From Gammaproteobacteria bacterium (lineage in GTDB: Bacteria; Pseudomonadota; Gammaproteobacteria; GCA-001735895), in NCBI GenBank assembly GCA_003645435.1, contig QNFD01000025.1:1-14374 (forward strand): a DNA stretch of 14,374 nt. Direction: 5' to 3'. Numbering within the stretch: the first letter of the stretch is position 1; every line of letters begins with the position of its first letter. This document shows, one piece after another, positions 7,724-13,807 of this stretch. A model generated the notes under the pieces. It made no database searches, was not told the origin of the DNA, and saw only the letters and a list, made by a program, of their open reading frames with translations. The position numbers and the translations under genes are program-made.

Positions 7724-8758
7724 TTAAAGTGAGTCTGGATTTGCGGCCTTTTTCTTCGCCTCTTCTTTTGCTACGAGACCCTGGGCCAATAGTCCTTTCA
7801 AATTTTGATCCAGGGTTATCATGCCGACATTCTGGCCGGTTTGAATAGCCGAATACATTTGCGCTATCTTGTCCTCACGGATAAGGTTTCGAATCGCCGG
7901 AGTACCGATCATGATCTCGTGGGCAGCTATTCGACCACCGCCAATTTTTTTCAACAGTGTCTGCGATATAACCGCTTTTAGAGACTCCGATAACATCGAC
8001 CTCACCATTGATTTCTCCGCCGCTGGAAAAACATCGACAATCCGGTCGATAGTCTTGGCAGCCGAACTGGTATGTAGCGTCCCAAATACCAGGTGACCAG
8101 TCTCTGCCGCTGACAAAGCCAGGCGAATTGTTTCGAGATCGCGCATCTCGCCGACCAGTATCGTGTCTGGATCTTCACGCAGGGCTGAGCGCAATGCTTC
8201 GCTGAATCCCAGTGTATCGCGATGCACCTCACGCTGATTCACCAGGCATTTCTTACTTTCATGCACAAATTCGATCGGATCTTCTACGGTTAGAATATGC
8301 CCATACTCGGTTTCATTCTTATAATTAACCATGCCCGCCAGGGTAGTCGACTTACCGGACCCGGTTGGACCTGTAACCAGTACGATACCACGCGGGTACT
8401 CGGAAATTTCCTCAAATATTTTCGGCGCACCAAGTTCATCCAGGCTTAAAATCTTTGACGGAATGGTACGAAATACACCTCCCGCACCACGGTTGTGATT
8501 GAAAGCGTTGACACGGAATCGAGCTAGCCCTGGAATTTCGAAAGAAAAATCGGTTTCCAGGAATTCCTCGAAATCCTTACGTTGTTTGTCACTCATGATA
8601 TCGTAGATCATGTCGTGCACCTGCTTGTGGTCCATTTCAGGTACGTTGATTCTACGGATATCGCCATCCACCCGGATCATCGGTGGCAGGCCTGCTGAAA
8701 GGTGTAAATCGGAAGCGCCCTGCTTGACTCCAAAGGCTAACAATTGAGCTATATCCAT
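7724..8758 (-). CDS. pilT: PilT, type IV pilus retraction ATPase
   Basis: This 344-residue ATPase has all PilT landmarks: N-terminal GVKQGASDLHLSAGLPP (10-26), Walker A GPTGSGKS (130-137), Asp box TVEDPIEFVH (157-166), Walker B region TILVGEMRD (199-207), His box TGHLVFGTLHT (220-230) and the PilT-specific AIRNLIRE (288-295). Its length equals the usual 344-345. PilT hydrolyses ATP at the inner-membrane base of the pilus to drive retraction, twitching motility and DNA uptake. The ATG is preceded by AAGGA with a six-base spacer. It is the first gene of the leftward pilT-pilU-pilU set and is divergent from yggS, the standard proteobacterial arrangement. Confidence 0.97.
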   Translation of the reverse strand: MDIAQLLAFGVKQGASDLHLSAGLPPMIRVDGDIRRINVPEMDHKQVHDMIYDIMSDKQRKDFEEFLETDFSFEIPGLARFRVNAFNHNRGAGGVFRTIPSKILSLDELGAPKIFEEISEYPRGIVLVTGPTGSGKSTTLAGMVNYKNETEYGHILTVEDPIEFVHESKKCLVNQREVHRDTLGFSEALRSALREDPDTILVGEMRDLETIRLALSAAETGHLVFGTLHTSSAAKTIDRIVDVFPAAEKSMVRSMLSESLKAVISQTLLKKIGGGRIAAHEIMIGTPAIRNLIREDKIAQMYSAIQTGQNVGMITLDQNLKGLLAQGLVAKEEAKKKAANPDSL

Positions 8759-8792
8759 GAACGATCCTTAAAATATCAAATAATTTTCAAAC

Positions 8793-8816
8793 ATTGCCTG
8801 GCAATGGCTGGCCATT
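8793..8816. promoter_or_regulatory. Two overlapping palindromes upstream of pilT
   Basis: ATTGCC-T-GGCAAT (8793-8805) and AATGGC-TG-GCCATT (8803-8816) are inverted repeats with 6-base arms that share three bases. They lie 34-58 bases upstream of the pilT ATG, in the divergent pilT/yggS region. This could be an operator or a structure in the pilT leader. No known consensus is recognised. Confidence 0.35.
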
Positions 8817-8860
8817 TCAACAACAGCTTTATATAGTTACGACCGGTTGCCAAAACAGCT

Positions 8861-8866
8861 TATAAT
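8861..8866 (+). promoter_or_regulatory. Candidate yggS promoter -10
   Basis: A perfect TATAAT lies 71 bases before the yggS ATG. The best -35 is a poor TTACGA (8837-8842) with an 18-base spacer. The predicted transcript would begin near 8873 and include the 14-base palindrome at 8892-8905. Confidence 0.35.
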
Positions 8867-8891
8867 TGGACTGAAGAACATGTCATCACTA

Positions 8892-8905
8892 ACTGATTAA
8901 TCAGT
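8892..8905. promoter_or_regulatory. Perfect 14-bp palindrome in the yggS leader
   Basis: ACTGATTAATCAGT is perfectly self-complementary and is followed by AGTTTTTC. It lies between the candidate TATAAT and the yggS start. As DNA it could bind a dimeric regulator; as RNA it forms a 5-bp stem with a TTAA loop and a short U-run, a weak attenuator-like shape. The TGAT/ATCA half-sites are separated by two bases rather than four, so it is not an FNR/ANR box. Confidence 0.35.
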
Positions 8906-8937
8906 AGTTTTTCAGTAAATAACGCTAATCCAATAGA

Positions 8938-9639
8938 ATGACTATAGCAAAACATATGAATAACATTGAAAAAAATCTAGCTGGCATCCATGCGCAAATT
9001 GAGCAGACTGCTATTGACTACAATCGCCCGGCCGGAGATATCACTTTGCTCGCCGTCAGCAAAAAAAAACCAGCCGCCGATATTCTCCTCGCCTACCAGT
9101 CCGGGCAAAGGGATTTTGGTGAAAATTATCTGCAGGAGGCCCAGTCAAAGATGGCCGAACTGGCCGATCTTGACATCGTATGGCACTTCATCGGCCCAAT
9201 CCAGTCCAATAAAACAAAAGCCCTGGCGATCGCCTTCGACTGGGTGCATTGTGTCGATCGTCTCAAGATCGCACAACGTCTTAACGATCAAAGACCAGGG
9301 TCAATGCCGCCACTCAATATCTGCATTCAGGTGAATGTTGATCTCGAGACTAGCAAGTCTGGCGTTGCCGCTTCCGAGGTTATTAGTCTTGCCGAGAGCA
9401 TGCGTACCATGCCAAACATCAAACTCCGGGGCCTGATGACAATTCCGGCCCAGAGGGTAGATTTCGAATCCCAGTGCAAACCTTTTAAATTACTGGCTGG
9501 ACTGCTAGAGGATCTGCGACAGCAGGATTTCGATTGTGATACCCTTTCGATGGGAATGAGCCATGACATGCAGGCCGCTATTGCCGAGGGCTCGACTCTG
9601 CTTAGAATAGGCACGGCAATTTTTGGGGAACGAATTTGA
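8938..9639 (+). CDS. yggS: YggS family PLP-binding homeostasis protein
   Basis: This 233-residue protein belongs to the YggS/PROSC/PLPHP family, which carries pyridoxal 5'-phosphate on a lysine and maintains vitamin B6 and amino acid balance without a firmly known enzymatic reaction. LLAVSKKKP (37-45) carries the cofactor lysine, by alignment K42 (E. coli K36). Other diagnostic blocks are FGENYLQEAQ, WHFIGPIQSNK, GLMTIP and the C-terminal LSMGMSHDMQAAIAEGSTLLRIGTAIFG phosphate-binding segment. The usual SxDM reads SHDM, a small change. A second ATG at 8956 (residue 7) is a plausible alternative start; neither has a strong ribosome-binding site. It is divergent from pilT, as in many proteobacteria, but is followed directly by yggT rather than proC. 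Confidence 0.94.
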   Translation: MTIAKHMNNIEKNLAGIHAQIEQTAIDYNRPAGDITLLAVSKKKPAADILLAYQSGQRDFGENYLQEAQSKMAELADLDIVWHFIGPIQSNKTKALAIAFDWVHCVDRLKIAQRLNDQRPGSMPPLNICIQVNVDLETSKSGVAASEVISLAESMRTMPNIKLRGLMTIPAQRVDFESQCKPFKLLAGLLEDLRQQDFDCDTLSMGMSHDMQAAIAEGSTLLRIGTAIFGERI

Positions 9640-9705
9640 GCCGGCAAAAACCCGCTAAAAAACCGGGAAATCAATAGCCACAGGCAACCACTTATAGAGT
9701 CAGAC

Positions 9706-10314
9706 ATGGGATCTAATTACCTAACTTCTCCACTAGTATTAATCATTAATACAATATTCGATTTGTATGTATTGCTGGTATTGCTTCGCTTTATGCTGCA
9801 AATGCTGCGTGCTGATTTCTACAATCCAGTCTCGCAATTTATAGTGCGGTTAACCTCTCCTCCGCTTAAAATTTTACGTCGTTTTATTCCCAGCCTTGCA
9901 GGGCAGGACAGCTCGGCAATCCTGTTATGCCTGGCAATTATTTACGCCAAGTTCATGCTGTTAAGGTTGCTCGGTACTGGTGCCATCCATATCGGCGGCA
10001 CGCTGGCAGCGATTGACGGTGTTGGTTACCTGGGTTTGTTGATCTACGGATTTGCAGACCTGGCATCGCTATTCCTTACCGTGTTCCTGATCGCCATTAT
10101 TATTCAGGTCATCATGAGCTGGATTAGTCCCGGTGCCTACAATCCGGTGATTGGCCTGGTAAACACTCTTGCCGCGCCAGCTCTTCGTCCGGTCAGGAAA
10201 ATAGTGCCGGCGATAGGAGGTCTTGACCTGTCCCCGATAATTGCAACTTTAATGATTTTCGTGGCGAAGATGTTGATTATCCCCCCGATTATTTATTTAG
10301 GAAGCCAGTTCTAA
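9706..10314 (+). CDS. yggT: YggT family integral membrane protein
   Basis: This 202-residue, strongly hydrophobic protein contains two YGGT repeats. Each has a membrane helix, a YNPV motif (39-42 and 145-148), an amphipathic basic stretch (PPLKILRRFIPSLAG and APALRPVRKIVPAIGG) and a second helix. Predicted membrane segments lie near 10-33, 70-90, 107-138 and 175-197. YggT proteins are inner-membrane proteins of unclear function; relatives have been linked to osmotic tolerance and, in plastids, to complex assembly. The gene starts 66 bases after yggS. In Pseudomonas and E. coli relatives proC lies between the two and is absent here. The stop overlaps the stop of the convergent TerB-like gene. 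Confidence 0.92.
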   Translation: MGSNYLTSPLVLIINTIFDLYVLLVLLRFMLQMLRADFYNPVSQFIVRLTSPPLKILRRFIPSLAGQDSSAILLCLAIIYAKFMLLRLLGTGAIHIGGTLAAIDGVGYLGLLIYGFADLASLFLTVFLIAIIIQVIMSWISPGAYNPVIGLVNTLAAPALRPVRKIVPAIGGLDLSPIIATLMIFVAKMLIIPPIIYLGSQF

Positions 10315-10766
10315 TTTAAACCTATCTCTTCTGCCTTGTGGCGGGCCTGGATAAAAGCGGCGTGGGAAACGTATAGCAAATCCGCAACCTGGCGCATCAG
10401 GTATTCCTCATAATGATCCTTGACACCATCGGCGTAAACCAGTTGCCACATCATCTCGATCACGCGTATTTTAGTGTCCTGATCGAAGTTCTCGTTTAAC
10501 AAGCGCGTGATATGCTGCAGCGACACCAACGCATCTGCCTTATCACGTGCTTGCTGCATTAACTCGTCGAGTTCCCAGTCCTGCAGGGAAAACTGTTGTT
10601 TCAATAGATGGCGCATTCTCTCCAGTTCGATTTCCTGTTCGCGAAAATCAGCTCGGCAAATTTCGATTAGCAAGGTGGCGGTTGCTAGCCGCAATGCATG
10701 CTCGAGATCAAACTCTGGCGCCTGTGCACGACCGGACTGAAAAATTTGAATTAATATCGATCTCAT
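10311..10766 (-). CDS. TerB-like (tellurite-resistance TerB/DjlA-type) domain protein
   Basis: This 151-residue soluble, mostly helical protein has no signal peptide or membrane segment. It shows the internal duplication of TerB-like domains: an acidic motif around LLIEICRADFREQEIELERM (32-51) and a second, more canonical one, VYADGVKDHYEEYLMRQVADLL (110-131). The pattern A-D-G-x(n)-E followed by a helix is the putative metal-binding element of this superfamily. In the first copy the glycine is replaced by phenylalanine. Function is unknown; TerB-like proteins are common outside tellurite-resistance clusters, so no resistance role should be assumed. The ATG is preceded by GAGG with a six-base spacer. 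Its TAG stop overlaps the yggT stop, and the gene is divergent from oxyR. Confidence 0.8.
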   Translation of the reverse strand: MRSILIQIFQSGRAQAPEFDLEHALRLATATLLIEICRADFREQEIELERMRHLLKQQFSLQDWELDELMQQARDKADALVSLQHITRLLNENFDQDTKIRVIEMMWQLVYADGVKDHYEEYLMRQVADLLYVSHAAFIQARHKAEEIGLN

Positions 10767-10867
10767 CGCAAACCTCGGTGTTGGACTCTATGAAAATGAA
10801 AACAGCGAAAAGTTCGACCCTGTCACTGGATGGCCCGATAAACTGCCAATATAATTCATAGATTTTT

Positions 10868-10889
10868 TTGATTACTGTTTAATTATCAA
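10868..10889. promoter_or_regulatory. LysR-type dyad upstream of oxyR
   Basis: TTGAT (10868-10872) and ATCAA (10885-10889) form an imperfect dyad with a 12-base spacer, centred near -65 of the predicted oxyR start site. That is the usual position for LysR-type autoregulatory sites. It does not match the four ATAG-type contacts of the E. coli OxyR consensus. Confidence 0.3.
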
Positions 10890-10907
10890 TTGCTTTTATT
10901 TAACGAT

Positions 10908-10936
10908 TTGGGCAAAATAAACTGGATCTGTATGTA
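10908..10936 (+). promoter_or_regulatory. Candidate oxyR promoter
   Basis: TTGGGC (10908-10913) and TATGTA (10931-10936), 17 bases apart, form a modest sigma-70 promoter. The predicted start lies only a few bases before the oxyR ATG at 10946, and no Shine-Dalgarno sequence is visible. A nearly leaderless transcript would result if this promoter is real. Confidence 0.3.
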
Positions 10937-10945
10937 TATAAAGCC

Positions 10946-11866
10946 ATGACCTTAACCGAACTCAAATACATCGTTGCTGTCTCGCAAAAAAACCATTTTG
11001 GTAAAGCGGCGCAAGCCTGTTTCGTCAGCCAGCCCACGCTCAGTATTGCGATTAAAAAACTTGAGGAAGAACTCGGTGTTCGTCTATTTGAGCGCAGCTC
11101 AAAAAATGAGATTCGAATTACAGAAATCGGTCAACAGATAATCGATCAGGCCTATATCGTACTTCAGCAGTCGCAGATTCTAGGTGAAATTGCGCAACAG
11201 GGCAAAGACCCGCTTTCCGGTCAGTTCAGACTCGGGGTTATTTATACCATTGGCCCTTACCTGCTGCCTAATTTAATTCCAAAATTAAGCGAAAATGCAC
11301 CCAATTTAAGATTGATCATCGAAGAAAATTTTACTGCCAACCTGTTTCAATCGCTAAAACAGGGGACCCTCGATGCAATTATCATTTCTTATCCTTTCGA
11401 AGAACCAGGTATTGAAACAGAACCACTGTACCAGGAACCTTTTATTGTAGCCTTGCCCAAAAATCATGATTGGCAAGACCGCGATGCGATTCCAACCGAA
11501 GATCTGGCTTCACAGGATTTGATGTTACTGGGCTCGGGTCACTGTTTTAGGGACCAGGTCGTCGAGGCCTGCCCAAACTGCATGTCCGGTAATAGTGAAT
11601 TAACCCGTACCTTCGAAGGCAGTTCGCTGGAAACAATCCGGCACATGGTCGCCGCGGGAACCGGAATTACGGTCCTGCCCCGAACCAGCATCGTCAACAG
11701 CCGGCAAAACGATGCGATGATCGATATCAAGCCCTTCGAGTCGCCTTCGCCCAGCCGCACCGTGGCAATCGCCTGGCGTAAACATTATCCTCGAAAAGAA
11801 GCGATAGTCACAATTCGAGAGACGATACAGACGAGTCCATTGGATGGCGTCGATATAATTCATTAG
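10946..11866 (+). CDS. oxyR: OxyR, LysR-type hydrogen peroxide sensor regulator
   Basis: This 306-residue regulator has an N-terminal winged helix-turn-helix (about 1-60, with HFGKAAQACFVSQPTLSIAIKKLEEELGVRLFER) and a LysR substrate domain containing VIYTIGPYLLPNLIP. The OxyR redox switch is visible in GHCFRDQVVEAC. C200 matches the peroxidatic Cys199 of E. coli and C209 the resolving Cys208, with the same eight-residue gap. SSLETIRHMVAAGTGITVLP downstream is also typical. Oxidation forms a C200-C209 disulfide that activates antioxidant genes. An extra cysteine, C212, makes a CPNC motif with the resolving cysteine. OxyR is divergent from the TerB-like gene and lies upstream of a glutaredoxin on the same strand. 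A recG partner, frequent in Pseudomonas, is not here. Confidence 0.95.
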   Translation: MTLTELKYIVAVSQKNHFGKAAQACFVSQPTLSIAIKKLEEELGVRLFERSSKNEIRITEIGQQIIDQAYIVLQQSQILGEIAQQGKDPLSGQFRLGVIYTIGPYLLPNLIPKLSENAPNLRLIIEENFTANLFQSLKQGTLDAIIISYPFEEPGIETEPLYQEPFIVALPKNHDWQDRDAIPTEDLASQDLMLLGSGHCFRDQVVEACPNCMSGNSELTRTFEGSSLETIRHMVAAGTGITVLPRTSIVNSRQNDAMIDIKPFESPSPSRTVAIAWRKHYPRKEAIVTIRETIQTSPLDGVDIIH

Positions 11867-11879
11867 CGATGACACTATT

Positions 11880-12206
11880 GTGCCCGAACAAGATCATGAA
11901 TTAATCCGTGCGAAGCTGAATTTCGAAACCGCAAAACTTGACTGGAAAGAACTGCAACGCTTTTTTGCCGGCGGTAAATTATTTTATGTCGATTCAGGCC
12001 TGGACCTGATCGATGTTGCCTTCGCAATTCAGCAGGACGACCAGGTAAAAGTCCGGCAATGGATGGAACAGATGCAGTTGACCGAGGTTAGCGACCTCCA
12101 GGCAAAGGACTGGTTTGTCAACAATAGCCTGCTCTGGACCCTGGTAGTCAAGCCCTGGATACTGGTGCAACTGCCCGGAACATATTCAGGTAAGCGGGTG
12201 TCGTAA
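11880..12206 (+). CDS. DUF2288 family protein
   Basis: This 108-residue acidic, soluble protein has the conserved features I associate with DUF2288: LNFETAKLDWKELQRFFAGG (13-32), a GLDLIDVAFAIQQDD block (40-54), and a C-terminal DWF...LWTLVVKPWILVQLP segment (77-99). Function is unknown, and no catalytic motif, membrane segment or cysteine is present. The start codon is GTG (11880-11882), 13 bases after the oxyR stop. No clear ribosome-binding site precedes it, so translation may be coupled to oxyR. The short gap suggests co-transcription with oxyR. The family call rests on recalled family motifs rather than a search. Confidence 0.75.
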   Translation: MPEQDHELIRAKLNFETAKLDWKELQRFFAGGKLFYVDSGLDLIDVAFAIQQDDQVKVRQWMEQMQLTEVSDLQAKDWFVNNSLLWTLVVKPWILVQLPGTYSGKRVS

Positions 12207-12273
12207 CAGAGACTGGAACAGGGTCTTAATTCTGTTGTAAAATTACTATTTGAATTGATAAGGTTTATTGTTT

Positions 12274-12537
12274 ATGTCCAGAGTCACCGTTTACAGCACC
12301 GCTAATTGCCCGGTTTGTGTAAAAGCGAAAAGCATGCTGGGTAAGTGGAACATCGATTTTGTCGAAACGCGTATCGATACCGATAATGCCGCACTAAAGG
12401 AATTTGGCGAGGTAACCCGGGGAGCCAGGACGGTTCCGCAGATACTAATTGATGGTAAACTGATAGGCGGGTTTTCCGAATTAACCGAATTACATATGGA
12501 CGGCGATCTGGATGAACTCATGAATCCAGAATCGTAA
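12274..12537 (+). CDS. Glutaredoxin (GrxC-like, dithiol CPVC)
   Basis: This protein of about 87 residues has the glutaredoxin fold. The redox site C12-P-V-C15 follows VTVYSTAN, TVPQ gives the cis-proline loop, and IGGFSEL is the glutathione-binding segment. Glutaredoxins reduce protein disulfides and glutathione mixed disulfides using GSH. CPVC differs from the more usual CPYC, which may affect reduction potential. The frame extends back to TTG at 12268, but ATG 12274 is preferred because MSRVTVYS aligns with family N-termini; AAGG lies ten bases upstream. Two genes downstream of oxyR, it may belong to the peroxide response, as grxA does in E. coli. That link is inferred. Confidence 0.92.
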   Translation: MSRVTVYSTANCPVCVKAKSMLGKWNIDFVETRIDTDNAALKEFGEVTRGARTVPQILIDGKLIGGFSELTELHMDGDLDELMNPES

Positions 12538-12545
12538 CGACGCGC

Positions 12546-12878
12546 ATGCCAAGACCAAAAAAACACATCTTTCGTATCCAGTTTCACAATAACAACCGTA
12601 TTTACGAACTGTATGCACACCAGGTAAGCCAGTCGGAAATGATGGGGTTTATCGAAATCGGCCAAATTATTTTCGGTGAACATACGAAAATACTAATCGA
12701 TCCGGCTGAGGAGAAATTAAAGCTCGAGTTTGAGGGTGTGAAACACACCTATATCCCGCATCACTCGATTATTCGCATCGACGAAGTCGAAGCCAGTGGA
12801 AAAAATCGAATTCTTGACGCCGAGGGCTCAACGGTTACGAGTTTTCCCGGCTCAACTATCATGCCGCTAAAAAGCTGA
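12546..12878 (+). CDS. DUF1820 family protein
   Basis: This 110-residue soluble protein has the DUF1820 pattern: IFRIQFHNNNRIYELYAHQVSQSEMMGFIEI (8-38), GEHTKILIDPAEEKLKLEFEGVKHTYIPHHSIIRIDEVE (44-82) and a proline- and glycine-containing tail. The family occurs widely in gammaproteobacteria and has no assigned function. The pattern of short strands and the VKHTYIPHHSIIRIDEV segment suggest a small beta-rich fold, with no obvious active site. It starts eight bases after the glutaredoxin stop without a visible ribosome-binding site, so the two are probably co-transcribed and perhaps translationally coupled. Confidence is high for a real gene and good for the family. Confidence 0.82.
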   Translation: MPRPKKHIFRIQFHNNNRIYELYAHQVSQSEMMGFIEIGQIIFGEHTKILIDPAEEKLKLEFEGVKHTYIPHHSIIRIDEVEASGKNRILDAEGSTVTSFPGSTIMPLKS

Positions 12879-12919
12879 GTCTTAACAACACTGCTTCAGG
12901 GTGATCAAACATCTCCTTA

Positions 12920-12939
12920 GGGCAGACTAAAAACTGCCC
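12920..12939 (+). promoter_or_regulatory. Hairpin just upstream of the glycosyltransferase ribosome-binding site
   Basis: GGGCAG (12920-12925) and CTGCCC (12934-12939) pair perfectly across an 8-base A-rich loop. No T-run follows on either strand, so it is not a standard intrinsic terminator. The AGGA of the downstream gene begins four bases after the stem (12943-12946). The hairpin could act as a processing or stability element, or modulate initiation. Confidence 0.35.
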
Positions 12940-12955
12940 GGCAGGAATCAAATCG

Positions 12956-13807
12956 ATGCGCATTTCCGTCATCATCCCCAGCTATAACAGGATTCATACA
13001 TTAACCCGGGCGATCGATTCGGTACTAAACCAGGACAGCAAGGTTGATGAAATAATTATTGTAGATGATGGCTCTACCGACGATACCTCTATCCATATCT
13101 CGCGGACCTATCCGGATATTAAACTCATCCGGCAATCTAATCAGGGAGTTAGCGCCGCCAGAAACGCAGGCATTAAACAGGCAAGTTACGAATGGATCGC
13201 ATTACTCGACTCGGATGATAGCTGGATGCCGGACAAGATTGATTCGATTCGGCAGGCACAACAAGCGCAACCCGAATACCTGTTGTTCCATTCGGATGAA
13301 ATCTGGATAAGGCATGGTGTAAGGGTAAACCCGATGAATAAACACCAAAAATCAGGCGGCTGGATTTTCCAGCAATGCCTGCCCTTATGCGTCATATCTC
13401 CCTCGGCCGCAGTAATCCATCGATCATTGCTGCAATCGGTCGCCTGCTTCGATGAAACCCTGCCCGCCTGCGAGGATTATGATCTTTGGCTTAAGATCTG
13501 CCACCAATTTCCAGTTTCCTATATAGATAGGCCACTAATCACAAAATATGGGGGGCATGATGATCAATTGTCGGGGCAGTTTTGGGGAATGGATCGCTTC
13601 CGCATTCGTTCTTTACATCGACTCATACAACAGCAAGAATTAAACAAAGAACAACTTGTAGCGGCCCGCTCGATGCTGACTATTAAACTGGAGATTTTAT
13701 TAAAAGGGGCGATGAAGCATAAAAATACCGAAGTCATCGCTGAATTCACGCCAATGCTGGAACAGGTTCAGAAATCAATAGTCCCTCAGAGTTCGGCCTC
13801 ATGTTAA
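12956..13807 (+). CDS. Family 2 glycosyltransferase
   Basis: This 283-residue GT-A fold enzyme has the GT2 N-terminal nucleotide-sugar domain: ISVIIPSYNR (3-12), IIIVDDGSTDDT (33-44), NQGVSAARNAGI (62-73) and LLDSDDSW (83-90, the DxD-like metal and sugar-nucleotide site). CEDYDLWLKI (172-181) carries the ED motif usually supplying the catalytic base. There are no membrane segments, so it is probably cytosolic or peripheral. Such enzymes add sugars to polysaccharide, lipopolysaccharide or protein; the donor and acceptor cannot be deduced. No polysaccharide gene cluster surrounds it. AGGA lies nine bases before the ATG. Its stop overlaps the next gene's start by seven bases, suggesting co-translation with the nucleosidase-like gene. 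Confidence 0.92.
   Translation: MRISVIIPSYNRIHTLTRAIDSVLNQDSKVDEIIIVDDGSTDDTSIHISRTYPDIKLIRQSNQGVSAARNAGIKQASYEWIALLDSDDSWMPDKIDSIRQAQQAQPEYLLFHSDEIWIRHGVRVNPMNKHQKSGGWIFQQCLPLCVISPSAAVIHRSLLQSVACFDETLPACEDYDLWLKICHQFPVSYIDRPLITKYGGHDDQLSGQFWGMDRFRIRSLHRLIQQQELNKEQLVAARSMLTIKLEILLKGAMKHKNTEVIAEFTPMLEQVQKSIVPQSSASC

Noticed and set aside
8892..8905. Reading the perfect palindrome as an FNR/ANR box
   Set aside because: FNR sites need four bases between TTGAT and ATCAA; here the half-sites are separated by two and the outer bases differ.
9640..9680. CCCG/CGGG hairpin after yggS as an intrinsic terminator
   Set aside because: The stem is only four base pairs with a nine-base loop and no T-run, so it is not supportable.
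10311..10766. Tellurite resistance gene cluster
   Set aside because: Only a lone TerB-like domain protein is present, with no terA, terC, terD or terZ neighbours. Such domains are common in unrelated contexts.
10547..10861. 104-codon open frame antisense to the TerB-like gene, extending into the oxyR upstream region
   Set aside because: The sense frame has TerB motifs and a good ribosome-binding site; the antisense product has neither.
10855..10890. Canonical E. coli-type OxyR site upstream of oxyR
   Set aside because: One ATAG half-element is present near 10857, but the remaining spaced contacts do not match, so only a generic LysR-type dyad is reported.
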